DNA of 64,000 nt from Oceaniovalibus guishaninsula JLT2003 (GCF_000299575.1 NZ_AMGO01000046.1:124001-188000), one strand, 5' to 3'; shown: positions 25,231 through 34,360, numbered from the stretch's first letter. The notes: a model not told the origin generated them from the letters alone. Program-made: numbers and translations.

Positions 25231-26703
25231 TCAAGCCGCGAGCAGTTCTTCCAGATGCGCCTGTGCGGCGGCAAGGTCGCTGCGGAAATCCTGCATGGCG
25301 GCCTCTTTCGCGGAAGCGTCGGGGACGCGCAGCAGATAGCTGGGATGCAGGGTGATAAAGACGGGCGTGCCGTCCTCCGTCGCCTCGATCGTGCCGCGCC
25401 GCTTGAGGATGCCGGCGCCGGTGCCGGTCAGCGATCCAACGGCGGTGGCGCCCATCGCCAGGATCAGGCGGGGGCGGATCATCTGGCGTTCGATGTCCAG
25501 CCACCAGCGGCAGGCGGTGATTTCGCCCATGTCGGGACGCTGGTGGATGCGGCGCTTGCCGCGCGGTTGAAACTTGAAATGCTTGACGGCATTGGTGACG
25601 TAGGCGCCGCCGCGGTCGAACCCGGCCTCGTCCGCGAGCCTGTCGAAAAGCTGGCCGGCGGGACCGACGAAGGGGCGGCCCTGCAAATCTTCCTGATCGC
25701 CGGGTTGTTCGCCCACGACCATCAGCGGCGCGTCGTGCGGACCTTCGCCCGGCACCGCCTGCGTGGCATTGGCATGCAGGTCGCATCGGGTGCAGCCTTG
25801 CAGGCGGCGCAGGAAGTCGGCGCGGTCTTCGGGCATGTCGCCTTCCATACGGGAGAGCAGATCCATCGCATCGTCCTTCGCGTGTCGGGCCGCGATCCGG
25901 GCGGCCCGGACCGGCGGCAGGGTTGGGGCGGCGTCCTGCATGGCGCGGGCGCGGGCGCTGGCCCCCGCGATCATGGCGGGAATATGGGCGGCCTCGGGCA
26001 TGTTGCGCCAGTATTTCTTCGGCATCTCGGCCTGCATCGCCTTCACCTTCAGGCGGGCGGGGTTGAAGATGTTCCTGAAATAGGTGGTCCAGAGATCTTC
26101 TGTCGCATCCTCGGGCAGCGGCGGTTTCGCACCGCCATCGGCGAAGGACAGCGATTGCGCCGTGCTAATGGCGGTCAGGTCGGGGGTGAGGATGATCCAG
26201 TCCATGTCGCCGAAGCGGTCCGAGAAGAAGCCGCGGGCCAGCGGCTCGACGATATGGTGCTGAGGTTCGAACCATGCGGCGAAGCGGCGGCGGGGCGGGG
26301 CGGCGGCGTCGATCTCGCGGAAGCGCAGGAACGCCTTCATCTTGTGCTTGTCGCGGTGAACGGATTTCTGCATCGCCAGCAACCGGCCGACCAGCGGATC
26401 GGCGCGGTCGGCCATCAGATGCGGCGCGCCGCGCAACCGCCAGAGCAGCGTATAAAGCAGCGCGAAGCGTTCGGGATCGGCGTGCCAGGCGACGGTGCCC
26501 GCCAGATCGACGAAGGCGCGGGGAACGCGCAGCGCCGGGTCGGGCGTGGGCAGGGCGGCGGGGCCGTCGGCAAAGAGATCGCCCGCGCCGCCGTCGTAAT
26601 GCCACAGGATGTCGTCGGGGGGGGTGTCGGCCGAGACGAGCGCGCGGGCCGCGTCGCGCCAGGCGGCGGCGGTGCCCAGTTTCGGCAGGGCGACCGTCGG
26701 CAT
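25231..26703 (-). CDS. udgX: TIGR03915/DUF4130 domain fused to UdgX-type uracil-DNA glycosylase
   Basis: A 490-residue two-domain protein. Residues 1 to about 265 are the TIGR03915 (DUF4130) domain (RDKHKMKAFLRFRE, WFEPQHHIVEPLARGFFSDRF). Residues about 285 to 490 are UdgX: motif A GEQPGDQED (331-339), the distinctive KRRIHQRP loop (383-390) and HPSYLLR (453-459). In characterised UdgX the His of the KRRIH loop forms a covalent bond with the abasic site after uracil removal. Cys304, Cys307 and Cys398 are positioned to hold the 4Fe-4S cluster; His375 stands where classical family-4 enzymes have their remaining Cys. The start overlaps the radical SAM stop by one base (TGATG). Confidence 0.9.
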   Translation of the reverse strand: MPTVALPKLGTAAAWRDAARALVSADTPPDDILWHYDGGAGDLFADGPAALPTPDPALRVPRAFVDLAGTVAWHADPERFALLYTLLWRLRGAPHLMADRADPLVGRLLAMQKSVHRDKHKMKAFLRFREIDAAAPPRRRFAAWFEPQHHIVEPLARGFFSDRFGDMDWIILTPDLTAISTAQSLSFADGGAKPPLPEDATEDLWTTYFRNIFNPARLKVKAMQAEMPKKYWRNMPEAAHIPAMIAGASARARAMQDAAPTLPPVRAARIAARHAKDDAMDLLSRMEGDMPEDRADFLRRLQGCTRCDLHANATQAVPGEGPHDAPLMVVGEQPGDQEDLQGRPFVGPAGQLFDRLADEAGFDRGGAYVTNAVKHFKFQPRGKRRIHQRPDMGEITACRWWLDIERQMIRPRLILAMGATAVGSLTGTGAGILKRRGTIEATEDGTPVFITLHPSYLLRVPDASAKEAAMQDFRSDLAAAQAHLEELLAA

Positions 26704-27938
26704 CAGAACAGCGAAAGCTGCATCGGCGGCGGAGCGAAGCGGGTGCGCAGCGCCGCGCTGTCGAGGGCCGCGCCCGGAGACCAGCCGCCGGCCGAGATGA
26801 AGCTGCGGGCCTTTTTCATCGACGCGCCCATGCGGGTCAGATCCTCGTATCGCAGGGTGCGGTGACGCCGCGCGGCCAGGATGCGGTTCACCGTCTTGAC
26901 GCCGAAACCCGGCACCCGCAGCAGCGGTTCCCTTGCGGCGCGGTTCACGTCCACGGGGAAGTGGTGACGATTTTGCAGCGCCCAGGCGAGCTTGGGGTCG
27001 ATATGCAGGTCGAGATTGCCGTCGGGGGTGGCGCCGGTGATCTCGGCCAGGTCGAATCCGTAGAAGCGCAGGAGCCAGTCGGCCTGATAGAGCCGGTGTT
27101 CGCGTTCGAGTGGCGGCCGGATCAGCGGCAGCGCGGCGGTGGCGTCGGGAATGGGCGAGAAGGCGGAGTAATAGACGCGCTTGAGGTGATACGCGGAATA
27201 AAGGCGCGTGGCGTTGCCCAGGATGGCCGCGTCGTTCGAGCCGTCGGCGCCGACGATCATCTGCGTGGACTGCCCGGCGGGCGCGAAGCGCGGCGGACGC
27301 TTGCCAGTATGCGATCGGTCCTTCGCCGCCTCGCGCGTCAGGCGGACGTCGGCCATCGCCTTGCGGATCGTTTCGGGCTTCTTCTCGGGGGCATAGGCGC
27401 GGACGCTGGCATCGGTCGGCAGTTCGACGTTGATCGACAGGCGGTCGGCGTGACGACCCGCTTCCTCGATCAGCAGGGGGTCGGCGTCGGGGATGGTCTT
27501 GAGGTGGATATAGCCGCGAAAGCCGTGCTTCGTCCGCAGGTCGCGGGCAATCTGCACCATGTCGGCCATCGTGGCGTCGGGCGAGCGGATGATGCCCGAC
27601 GACAGGAACAGCCCCTCGATATAGTTGCGGCGATAGAATTCCAGCGTCAGCGACACGACCTCGTCCGGGGTGAAGCGGGCGCGGCGCACGTTCGAGCTGA
27701 CGCGGTTCACGCAATAGGCGCAGTCGTAGATGCAGAAATTCGTCATCAGGATCTTCAGCAGGCTGATGCAGCGGCCGTCCGGCGCATAGGCATGGCAGAT
27801 GCCCGAGCCTTCGTTGCTGCCCAACCCCTTGCCGTCGCGCGAATTGCGTTTGTCAGACCCGCTGGAGGCGCAGGACGCATCGTATTTCGCGGCGTCCGAC
27901 AGGATCGCGAGTTTTTCCTGAAGATCCGGTCTGGCCAT
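26703..27938 (-). CDS. Putative DNA-modification/repair radical SAM protein (TIGR03916 type) with C-terminal clamp-binding motif
   Basis: A 411-residue radical SAM enzyme. The cluster-binding motif CIYDCAYC has cysteines at 69, 73 and 76, preceded by ICHAYAPDGRCISLLKILMTN, typical of this family. Near residue 340 is a helix-hairpin-helix-like element (LLRVPGFGVKTVNRILAARR), which suggests DNA binding. The last five residues are QLSLF, matching the consensus for binding the bacterial DNA polymerase sliding clamp. The gene is translationally coupled to the UdgX fusion, and the three domains (radical SAM, TIGR03915, UdgX) form a recurring cassette of incompletely known chemistry. The ATG at 27938 lies 33 bp from an upstream alternative that lacks family similarity. 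Confidence 0.88.
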   Translation of the reverse strand: MARPDLQEKLAILSDAAKYDASCASSGSDKRNSRDGKGLGSNEGSGICHAYAPDGRCISLLKILMTNFCIYDCAYCVNRVSSNVRRARFTPDEVVSLTLEFYRRNYIEGLFLSSGIIRSPDATMADMVQIARDLRTKHGFRGYIHLKTIPDADPLLIEEAGRHADRLSINVELPTDASVRAYAPEKKPETIRKAMADVRLTREAAKDRSHTGKRPPRFAPAGQSTQMIVGADGSNDAAILGNATRLYSAYHLKRVYYSAFSPIPDATAALPLIRPPLEREHRLYQADWLLRFYGFDLAEITGATPDGNLDLHIDPKLAWALQNRHHFPVDVNRAAREPLLRVPGFGVKTVNRILAARRHRTLRYEDLTRMGASMKKARSFISAGGWSPGAALDSAALRTRFAPPPMQLSLF

Positions 27939-28059
27939 CGCCGGATAGTATGTTCGCCCTTGGTTCGCGGCAAGGGGCGGCGTCGGGTTGCGGCAATCCG
28001 TCCGTGCTTGACCGGACGGGGCGGCGCGCCGCTAATTAACGCGACAGACGGGGGGCGGC

Positions 28060-29229
28060 ATGCAGGTCGATATTGCGATCGTCGGCGGCGGGATCATGGG
28101 GGCGTCGATCGCCTGGCATTTGACGCGGGCCGATCCGGCGCTGCGGATCGCGGTGATCGAGCGCGATCCGAGCTTCGAGCATGCGTCCAGCACCGCCACC
28201 AATTCGTGCATCCGGCAGCAATTCTCGACCGCGGCGAATGTGCTGGTGTCGCGCTATGCGGCCGAGGTGATCGCGGATTTCCCCGAAGCCACCGACGATC
28301 CGGCCGCGCCGCGCATCGCGACGGATTATTTCGGATACCTCTATCTGGCGGGCGACGAGGGCGCGGTGGCGGGGTTGCGGGCCGCGCAGGCGGTGCAGCG
28401 GTCCTGCGGGGCGGCGACGCGGCTGATGACGCCCGAGGAGATCATGGCCGAGTATCCGTTCTTCGACCTGACCGGCATCGTTCTGGGCAGCCAAAATCCG
28501 CGCGACGAAGGCTGGTTCGACGGCCATGCGATGTGGGAATACTGGCGGCGGGCCGCGCGCCGTGCCGGCGTCGTTTTCAGGACGGGCGAGGTCGCGGCGC
28601 TGCGGATGGCGGGGGGCCGGATCGGTGCCGCGGTGCTGGCCGACGGCACCAGCATCGGCTGCGGATGGCTGGTGAACGCGGCGGGGCCGCGCGCGGCGGC
28701 CTTGTGCGCCATGGCCGGCTGCGCGATCCCGGTCGAGCCGCGCAAGCGCTTTACCTATGTCTTTCGCGCCGCGACGCCGCTGCCGTGCCGGTTGCCGTTG
28801 ACCATCGACCCATCGGGCGTGCATGTGCGCAGCGACGGCGACGCCTATATGGCCGGTTGCCCGCCGCGATACGACGGCCCGGTCGCGCCGGACGATTTCG
28901 AGGACGACCCCGATCTGTGGATGGACAAGGTGTGGCCGGTGCTGGCGGCGCGCATCCCTGCCTTCGAGGCGATCCGGCTGACGCGAAGCTGGGTGGGGCA
29001 CTACGCCTGGAACCCGCTGGACCGCAACGCCATTCTGGGGCCGCATCCGGGCTGCGCCAACCTGATGCTTTGCAACGGGTTTTCGGGCCACGGGCTGCAA
29101 CAGGCCCCGGCGATGGGGCGCGGGGCGGCGGAATGGATCGTGTCGGGGCGTTTCACGACGCTGGATCTGTCGGCCTTCACGCCCGCGCGGCTGACCGGCG
29201 CGGGTATCGCCGAGGCGGCGGTGATCTGA
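28060..29229 (+). CDS. FOXRED1-like DAO-family FAD oxidoreductase
   Basis: A 389-residue flavoenzyme. The N-terminal motif is IAIVGGGIMGASIAWHL (GGGIMG at 9-14), followed by ERDPSFEHASSTATNSCIRQQF, where the Ser/Thr-rich segment contacts flavin. The C-terminal CNGFSGHGLQQAPAMGRGAAEWI is characteristic of the FOXRED1/glycine oxidase branch. Substrate unknown; amines or D-amino acids are typical. It is the third DAO-type oxidoreductase in the window. It stands alone on the plus strand between the radical SAM gene, which is divergent (121 bp), and the exopolysaccharide locus (170 bp). Confidence 0.85.
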   Translation: MQVDIAIVGGGIMGASIAWHLTRADPALRIAVIERDPSFEHASSTATNSCIRQQFSTAANVLVSRYAAEVIADFPEATDDPAAPRIATDYFGYLYLAGDEGAVAGLRAAQAVQRSCGAATRLMTPEEIMAEYPFFDLTGIVLGSQNPRDEGWFDGHAMWEYWRRAARRAGVVFRTGEVAALRMAGGRIGAAVLADGTSIGCGWLVNAAGPRAAALCAMAGCAIPVEPRKRFTYVFRAATPLPCRLPLTIDPSGVHVRSDGDAYMAGCPPRYDGPVAPDDFEDDPDLWMDKVWPVLAARIPAFEAIRLTRSWVGHYAWNPLDRNAILGPHPGCANLMLCNGFSGHGLQQAPAMGRGAAEWIVSGRFTTLDLSAFTPARLTGAGIAEAAVI

Positions 29230-29399
29230 AGGCGGCGGAAACGGTGAAAAGTGGGGCTTATCGGCATCATGATCGGCGGCTTTTCGCGGATCGGGCCGGT
29301 TAACGCTTCCGCCGCTGTCATGTTCGCGGGCATCTGTTAAGGAACAGTCGAACGCGCCCCCGAGTCGCGAGGGGCCGACCAGAGCAGTATTGGCAGCAG

Positions 29400-31352
29400 A
29401 TGTCCCCAGACGACGACAAGCGCCTATTCGCCGGCTTGCGGCGCCGGGCCGGGCGGGTTCAGGACGCGTTGTTCTTCCGCATCCTGCGGCTGAACCGCGA
29501 CGCCAAGCGCGCCTTCTTCCTATTGACCGATACGGTGACCATGCTGGCGGCCTATGCCTTCACGCTGGCGGTGCAGGGGCTGGGTGTCGGACGGCTGGGC
29601 GAGCCGGGCAAGGAATGGCTGATCCTGGCGCTGATGGTTCTGATGACGGCGGTGATCTCGGTCTATCTCAAGATCCCCAACATCCGGCTGGTCAGCTTCG
29701 ATTCCAGGGGTTTCGGACGCATCGGGCTGATGGCGGCGCTGGTCGTGGCGACTGGCGTGGCGCTGCATTTCCTGGGCGGCGTCGCGCTGGGCATGGGGAC
29801 GTTCATCGTCTTCGGGCTGATGTTCTTCGTCTTCGCCGCCGGCGGCCGGGTCGCCATGCTGGAGGCGCTGACGCATCTTTACCGCCGCCAGCGCCCGCGA
29901 TGCCGGGTGCTGATCTATGGCGCGGGGGCCACGGGGATGCAGCTGGCGCGGGCCCTGTCCAACCATGAGAGCATCGACCCGGTGGCCTTCGTCGATGACA
30001 GCGTGACGTTGCAGGGGCTGACGGTGGCGGGCCTGCCGGTGCTGCGGCCGGTGGACATCGCCAAGATCGCCCAGGAACGCAAGGTGGACCGCGTGCTTCT
30101 GGCGATGCCGTCTCTGTCGCACCCCAAGCAGCTGCAACTGAGCCGCCGGATCGTGAAGGCGGGGCTCGAGGTTCAGGCGCTGCCATCTTTCGCGCAACTG
30201 ATCGGCGAGGAAGCGCTGATCGAGAAATTCGTGCCGGTGCGCACCGCGTCGCTGCTGGGCCGCAAGCCGGTGAACCGGCGCCGCCATCAGGGCCGCGAGA
30301 TGCTGGAAGGCAAATCGGTGCTGGTCAGCGGCGGCGGCGGGTCCATCGGATCGGAGCTGTGCAGCCAGGTGCTGGATTGCCGCCCCAAGCGGCTGGTCAT
30401 CTTCGAGCTGTCCGAACTTGCGCTTTACGAGGTCGAGCGCGCGCTGAGCCAGCGCGCCGCCGATATGGGCGCGACGCTGGTGCCGGTGCTGGGATCGGTG
30501 ACGGAAGCGCGGCTGGTGCGCCGTGTCCTGGCCGAGCACGACGTGGACGTGGTGCTGCATGCCGCGGCCTACAAGCACGTGCCGATGGTCGAGCGCAATT
30601 CGCTGGTGGGGCTGGCCAACAACGTGCTGGGCACCTGGACGCTGGCGCGCGAGGCGGCGAGCGCGGGGGTCGAGCGGTTCATCCTGATTTCGTCCGACAA
30701 GGCGGTGCGGCCCACCAACATCATGGGCGCGTCCAAGCGGCTGGCCGAACAGGTGGTGCAGGATCTGGCCGCGCGGTCGCAGAAGACGGTCTTCGCCATG
30801 GTGCGGTTCGGCAACGTCATCGGGTCGTCCGGGTCGGTCATCCCCCTGTTTCAGGAACTGATCGAACGCGGCGGCCCGGTCACGGTAACGCATCGCGACG
30901 TGACGCGGTATTTCATGACCACCGAGGAAGCGGTGGGGCTGGTGCTGGTTGCGGGATCGTTCGCCAAGGGGGGCGAGGTCTTCGTGCTGGACATGGGCAA
31001 GCCCGTGCGGATCTGGGACATCGCGCACCAGATGATCACCGATGCCAACTATACCGTGCGCGACGAGGCCAATCCCGACGGCGACATCGAGGTGATCGAG
31101 ACCGGCCTGCGTCCGGGCGAGAAGCTGCATGAGGAGCTGATCATCGGCGAGGGGCATCTGACCACCGCGCACGAGAAGATCTTCTGCGCGCACGAGGCGC
31201 ATCTGAGCGAGATCGAGGTCGCAACGGCCATCCGGTCGCTGCGCGAGGCGCTGTCCTCGGGCGACGAGGCCGCGGCGCTGCGCGTCGCCTGCCGCTGGGT
31301 CGAAGGCTATGCCGACGCGCACGAGCAGGCCACGCTGGCGCTGGGGGTCTGA
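29400..31352 (+). CDS. CapD/WbpM-type nucleotide-sugar dehydratase/epimerase, membrane-bound
   Basis: A 650-residue inner-membrane enzyme. Four hydrophobic helices lie within about residues 40 to 150, then a CoA-binding-like Rossmann domain (RVLIYGAGATGMQLARAL). The catalytic extended-SDR domain follows (SVLVSGGGGSIGSELCSQVL, AAYKHVPMVERN, LISSDKAVRPTNIMGASKRLAEQ). Relatives convert UDP-GlcNAc to 4-keto-6-deoxy intermediates for surface glycans. No strong ribosome-binding site precedes the ATG, but the next in-frame ATG is far inside. It heads the plus-strand half of an exopolysaccharide locus. Confidence 0.88.
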   Translation: MSPDDDKRLFAGLRRRAGRVQDALFFRILRLNRDAKRAFFLLTDTVTMLAAYAFTLAVQGLGVGRLGEPGKEWLILALMVLMTAVISVYLKIPNIRLVSFDSRGFGRIGLMAALVVATGVALHFLGGVALGMGTFIVFGLMFFVFAAGGRVAMLEALTHLYRRQRPRCRVLIYGAGATGMQLARALSNHESIDPVAFVDDSVTLQGLTVAGLPVLRPVDIAKIAQERKVDRVLLAMPSLSHPKQLQLSRRIVKAGLEVQALPSFAQLIGEEALIEKFVPVRTASLLGRKPVNRRRHQGREMLEGKSVLVSGGGGSIGSELCSQVLDCRPKRLVIFELSELALYEVERALSQRAADMGATLVPVLGSVTEARLVRRVLAEHDVDVVLHAAAYKHVPMVERNSLVGLANNVLGTWTLAREAASAGVERFILISSDKAVRPTNIMGASKRLAEQVVQDLAARSQKTVFAMVRFGNVIGSSGSVIPLFQELIERGGPVTVTHRDVTRYFMTTEEAVGLVLVAGSFAKGGEVFVLDMGKPVRIWDIAHQMITDANYTVRDEANPDGDIEVIETGLRPGEKLHEELIIGEGHLTTAHEKIFCAHEAHLSEIEVATAIRSLREALSSGDEAAALRVACRWVEGYADAHEQATLALGV

Positions 31353-31460
31353 CTTGCGCGCGTCGCGGGACGGTGGGCTGTTGCCGCGCCGTGCCCGCCG
31401 CGCTAGAGCCACGACTGCAACCGCCCGCGGCAGCGGGCCCGCCATGACCGGGGCAAGCCC

Positions 31461-33689
31461 ATGCGTATCCGTCGCCCGCTGAGCATCCGCGCCCCGCGCC
31501 CCGCGGCCACCGTCGCCCTTTTGCTGGCGACGACGGCCGCCTGGCCGCAATCGCGCCCGCCCGAGCCGCAGGACGGGGCGGTAGTGGGGCTGGCGGACCT
31601 GCCCGCATCGCTGGCGGTGGACCGTCCGCCGCTGAACTTCTACGGCGTCAGCGGCGCGGTGGACACGCCGACGGCGGACGGGCAGCTCGACGGCGATCTG
31701 TCCGTCACGGTGGCCAGCTTTGCCGGCATCACCCGCACGACGCTGTCGTTCCAGTTCGCCCCCCGCATCCAGGGCAGTTTCCGCTACAGCCGGTTCGCGG
31801 ACCTGAATTACGAAGGATTCGACGATTACTACGACCGCAGCTTCGACGTGTCGCTGCAACTGCTGAAGGAACGCCGCTATCTGCCGGCGCTGAAGATCGG
31901 GTTGCAGGATTTCGTCGGTACGGGCCTCTTTTCGGGCGAATACCTGGTGGCGACGAAGAATATCGGCCCCGTCAAGGTCAGCGCGGGGCTGGGCTGGGGC
32001 CGGTTCGCCGGGCTGAACGACATCGGATCGCCCTTCGGAGGCCGCGAGGAATCGGACGTCGGCCGGGGGGGCGAGTTCAACGCGGGCGAGTGGTTTCGCG
32101 GTCCGGCCTCGCCCTTTGCCAGCGTGATGTATCGCCCGACCGACCGCCTGACGCTGATGGCCGAATATTCGTCGGACGCCTATGAAGTCGAGACGGGCAA
32201 CGCACGGCTGGCTTCGGACGCCCTGTTCGAGCGGGAATCGGACTTCAACTTCGGTGCCAGCTACCGCGTAAACGAGTCGCTGGCGCTGGGGGCCTACTGG
32301 CTTTACGGGTCGGAACTGGGGGTGAACGTCAACCTGACGCTGAATCCCAACCGTCCGCCGGTGCGCGGATCGCTGGATCCGGCCCCCGGCGCCGTCATCG
32401 CGCGCCCCGACCGCGCGGCGCTGCCCGCCGCCTATACGACCGCCTGGGTGGGACGCGACAGCGTGAGAACCGCCGCGACCGAGGCGCTGGAGGAGGATCT
32501 GGACGCGCAGGGCATCACGCTGGAGGCCATCGCGCTGGACGGCGACGCGGTGACGGTGCGGGTCCGCAACCGCCGTTACAACGTCGCGGCGCAGGCCGTG
32601 GGCCGCACCGCGCGGGCGCTGACGCGGACGATGCCCCCCTCGGTCGAGACGTTCCGCATCGTGCCGTCGCCGGACGGCCTGCCCGCGTCCGAGATCGTGC
32701 TGCGCCGGTCTGATCTGGAGGCGCTGGTCAACGCGCCGGATGCCGAGGCGCAGCTTCTGGCGGTGACGGGGCTGAACGACGCGGTGCCGCTGGTCGATGC
32801 GAACGTGAACGGCGACGTCTTTCCGCGCTTCGACTGGTCCATCGGGCCGTATGTCCGCAACAGCTATTTCGACCCGGACGCGCCGTTGCGGATCGGCGCG
32901 GGGCTGCGGCTGGCCGCCAGTTACGAGCCGGTGCCGGGGCTGGTCTTTGCGGGGGCGGTGACGAAGAAGGTCGTCGGCAACCTGGACGACGCGGGCCGCG
33001 AGCAGACCGACTCGAACCTGCCCGCCGTCAGGACCAGCCTGCCCATCTACGAGCGCGAGGGCGATCCGGGGCTGGAGCGGCTGACCGGCGCCTATTACTT
33101 CCGCCCCGGCGAGAACCTTTATGCGCGCGCCACGGCCGGCTATCTGGAACGGATGTTCGCCGGCGTGTCGGGCGAGGTTCTGTGGAAGCGGGTGGACAGT
33201 CGCCTGGGGCTGGGGGCCGAGGTCAACTGGGCCAAGCAGCGCGCGCCCGATCTGGGGCTGGGGCTGGCCGATGGCAGCGACGGCGTGGACGAATACGATG
33301 TCGTGACCGGGCATCTGTCGGCCTATTACCAGTTCGACGGCGGCTATCAGGCGCAACTGGATGTCGGCCGCTATCTGGCGGGCGACGTGGGCGCGACGCT
33401 GTCCATCGACCGCACCTTCGCCAACGGCTGGACCGTCGGCGCCTTCGCCACGAAGACGGACGTGTCGTCCGAGGATTTCGGCGAGGGGTCGTTCGACAAG
33501 GGGATCCGGTTCAGTATCCCGCTGGCCTGGTTCACCGGCAGCGCCAGCCAGCGCCGCATCGGAACGACGCTGCGCCCGGTGACGCGCGATGGCGGCGCGC
33601 GGCTGTCGGTGCCGGGGCGGCTTTACGGCAAGGTCGTGGACTGGCACCGCGCCGATTTGGAAGACGAATGGGGTCGGGTATGGCGATGA
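31461..33689 (+). CDS. yjbH: YjbH-family exopolysaccharide outer-membrane protein
   Basis: A 742-residue exported protein. The signal peptide ends about residue 30 (LLATTAAWPQ). The rest is rich in alternating beta strands with many aromatic residues, ending in LEDEWGRVWR, as expected of an outer-membrane barrel. YjbH landmarks are LNFYGVSGAVDTPTADGQLDGDL near the start, FRYSRFADLNYEGF, and the conserved GLQDFVGTGLFSGEYLVATK. YjbEFGH-type proteins promote secretion of extracellular polysaccharide; the mechanism is not known. It overlaps the YjbF lipoprotein gene by 10 bp (4 bp if the next ATG is used), which argues for coupled translation. Confidence 0.87.
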   Translation: MRIRRPLSIRAPRPAATVALLLATTAAWPQSRPPEPQDGAVVGLADLPASLAVDRPPLNFYGVSGAVDTPTADGQLDGDLSVTVASFAGITRTTLSFQFAPRIQGSFRYSRFADLNYEGFDDYYDRSFDVSLQLLKERRYLPALKIGLQDFVGTGLFSGEYLVATKNIGPVKVSAGLGWGRFAGLNDIGSPFGGREESDVGRGGEFNAGEWFRGPASPFASVMYRPTDRLTLMAEYSSDAYEVETGNARLASDALFERESDFNFGASYRVNESLALGAYWLYGSELGVNVNLTLNPNRPPVRGSLDPAPGAVIARPDRAALPAAYTTAWVGRDSVRTAATEALEEDLDAQGITLEAIALDGDAVTVRVRNRRYNVAAQAVGRTARALTRTMPPSVETFRIVPSPDGLPASEIVLRRSDLEALVNAPDAEAQLLAVTGLNDAVPLVDANVNGDVFPRFDWSIGPYVRNSYFDPDAPLRIGAGLRLAASYEPVPGLVFAGAVTKKVVGNLDDAGREQTDSNLPAVRTSLPIYEREGDPGLERLTGAYYFRPGENLYARATAGYLERMFAGVSGEVLWKRVDSRLGLGAEVNWAKQRAPDLGLGLADGSDGVDEYDVVTGHLSAYYQFDGGYQAQLDVGRYLAGDVGATLSIDRTFANGWTVGAFATKTDVSSEDFGEGSFDKGIRFSIPLAWFTGSASQRRIGTTLRPVTRDGGARLSVPGRLYGKVVDWHRADLEDEWGRVWR

Positions 33690-34360
33690 AGGCGGCCACC
33701 GCGGCGGGGCTGGCACTGGCGGGTCTGCTGACCCTTGCGGCCTGTTCAAGCGGGTCCGAAGGCAGCGGCGTGGGCGAGGCGGTGTCGCTGATCGGCGCGC
33801 AGGTGCAGGCGCTGCGCGGCAAGGACACGGGCGCGCAGATCACCGCGACCGACGCGCAGTTGCGCGCCTTTCCGCAGGATCTGTTGCTGGTATCGGTGCC
33901 CGACAAGAAGGTCAGCGCCGGGCTGGTGCGGCGCAACGTCAACCGCGACACGGTGACATGGGTGACGCCGGACGGCGTGACGGTGGTCCTGCGGCAGGGG
34001 CAGGTGGTGCGCACGTCGGGCTTCGGCAACGATCTGTCGTCGGGGCAGATGGACGACATCCGCAAGGGGCGGGGCGGCACTGTGCGGGACTATTACTATC
34101 TGGGCGGCGACGAGACGGTGAAGCGGGTGCGCCTGACCTGCGATCTGGCGACGCGCGGGGCGCAGCGGGTCGTCGTCGCGGGCCTTGCCCATGCCGCCAC
34201 GCTGATCGAGGAACGCTGCACCGATGCGGCCGGTGCGTCGATCGTCAACCGCTATTGGGTGGAAGCCGGCGGGTTGATCCGCAAATCGGTGCAGTTCGTC
34301 AGTCCCGGCATCGGCTATGTCACGGTCGAGGACGTGCATGGCGGCGGCGTGCGCCGCTGA
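33680..34360 (+). CDS. yjbF: YjbF/GfcB-family polysaccharide lipoprotein
   Basis: A 226-residue lipoprotein (signal LLTLAACSSG with lipidated Cys at about 22). The mature part fits the YjbF/GfcB family: DLLLVSVPDKKVSAGLVRRNVNRDTVTWVTPDGVTVVLRQGQVVRTSGFGNDL and a C-terminal GYVTVEDV. These lipoproteins sit with YjbH in group 4 capsule and exopolysaccharide operons. Two starts are possible: 33680, with a G-rich run just upstream, or 33686, which forms an ATGA overlap with the yjbH stop. The 3' end overlaps the converging sugar transferase gene by 41 bp. Confidence 0.85.
   Translation: MAMKAATAAGLALAGLLTLAACSSGSEGSGVGEAVSLIGAQVQALRGKDTGAQITATDAQLRAFPQDLLLVSVPDKKVSAGLVRRNVNRDTVTWVTPDGVTVVLRQGQVVRTSGFGNDLSSGQMDDIRKGRGGTVRDYYYLGGDETVKRVRLTCDLATRGAQRVVVAGLAHAATLIEERCTDAAGASIVNRYWVEAGGLIRKSVQFVSPGIGYVTVEDVHGGGVRR

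Noticed and set aside
25231-27714. Single 827-codon protein continuing upstream of the UdgX fusion
   Set aside because: The N-terminal part is the radical SAM gene read in the wrong frame; the true start at 26703 overlaps that gene's stop.
29520-33749. Very long open frame (1409 codons) on the minus strand opposite the exopolysaccharide genes
   Set aside because: It is antisense to two well-supported genes and its translation is His/Arg/Gln-rich low complexity, as expected from a GC-rich shadow frame.
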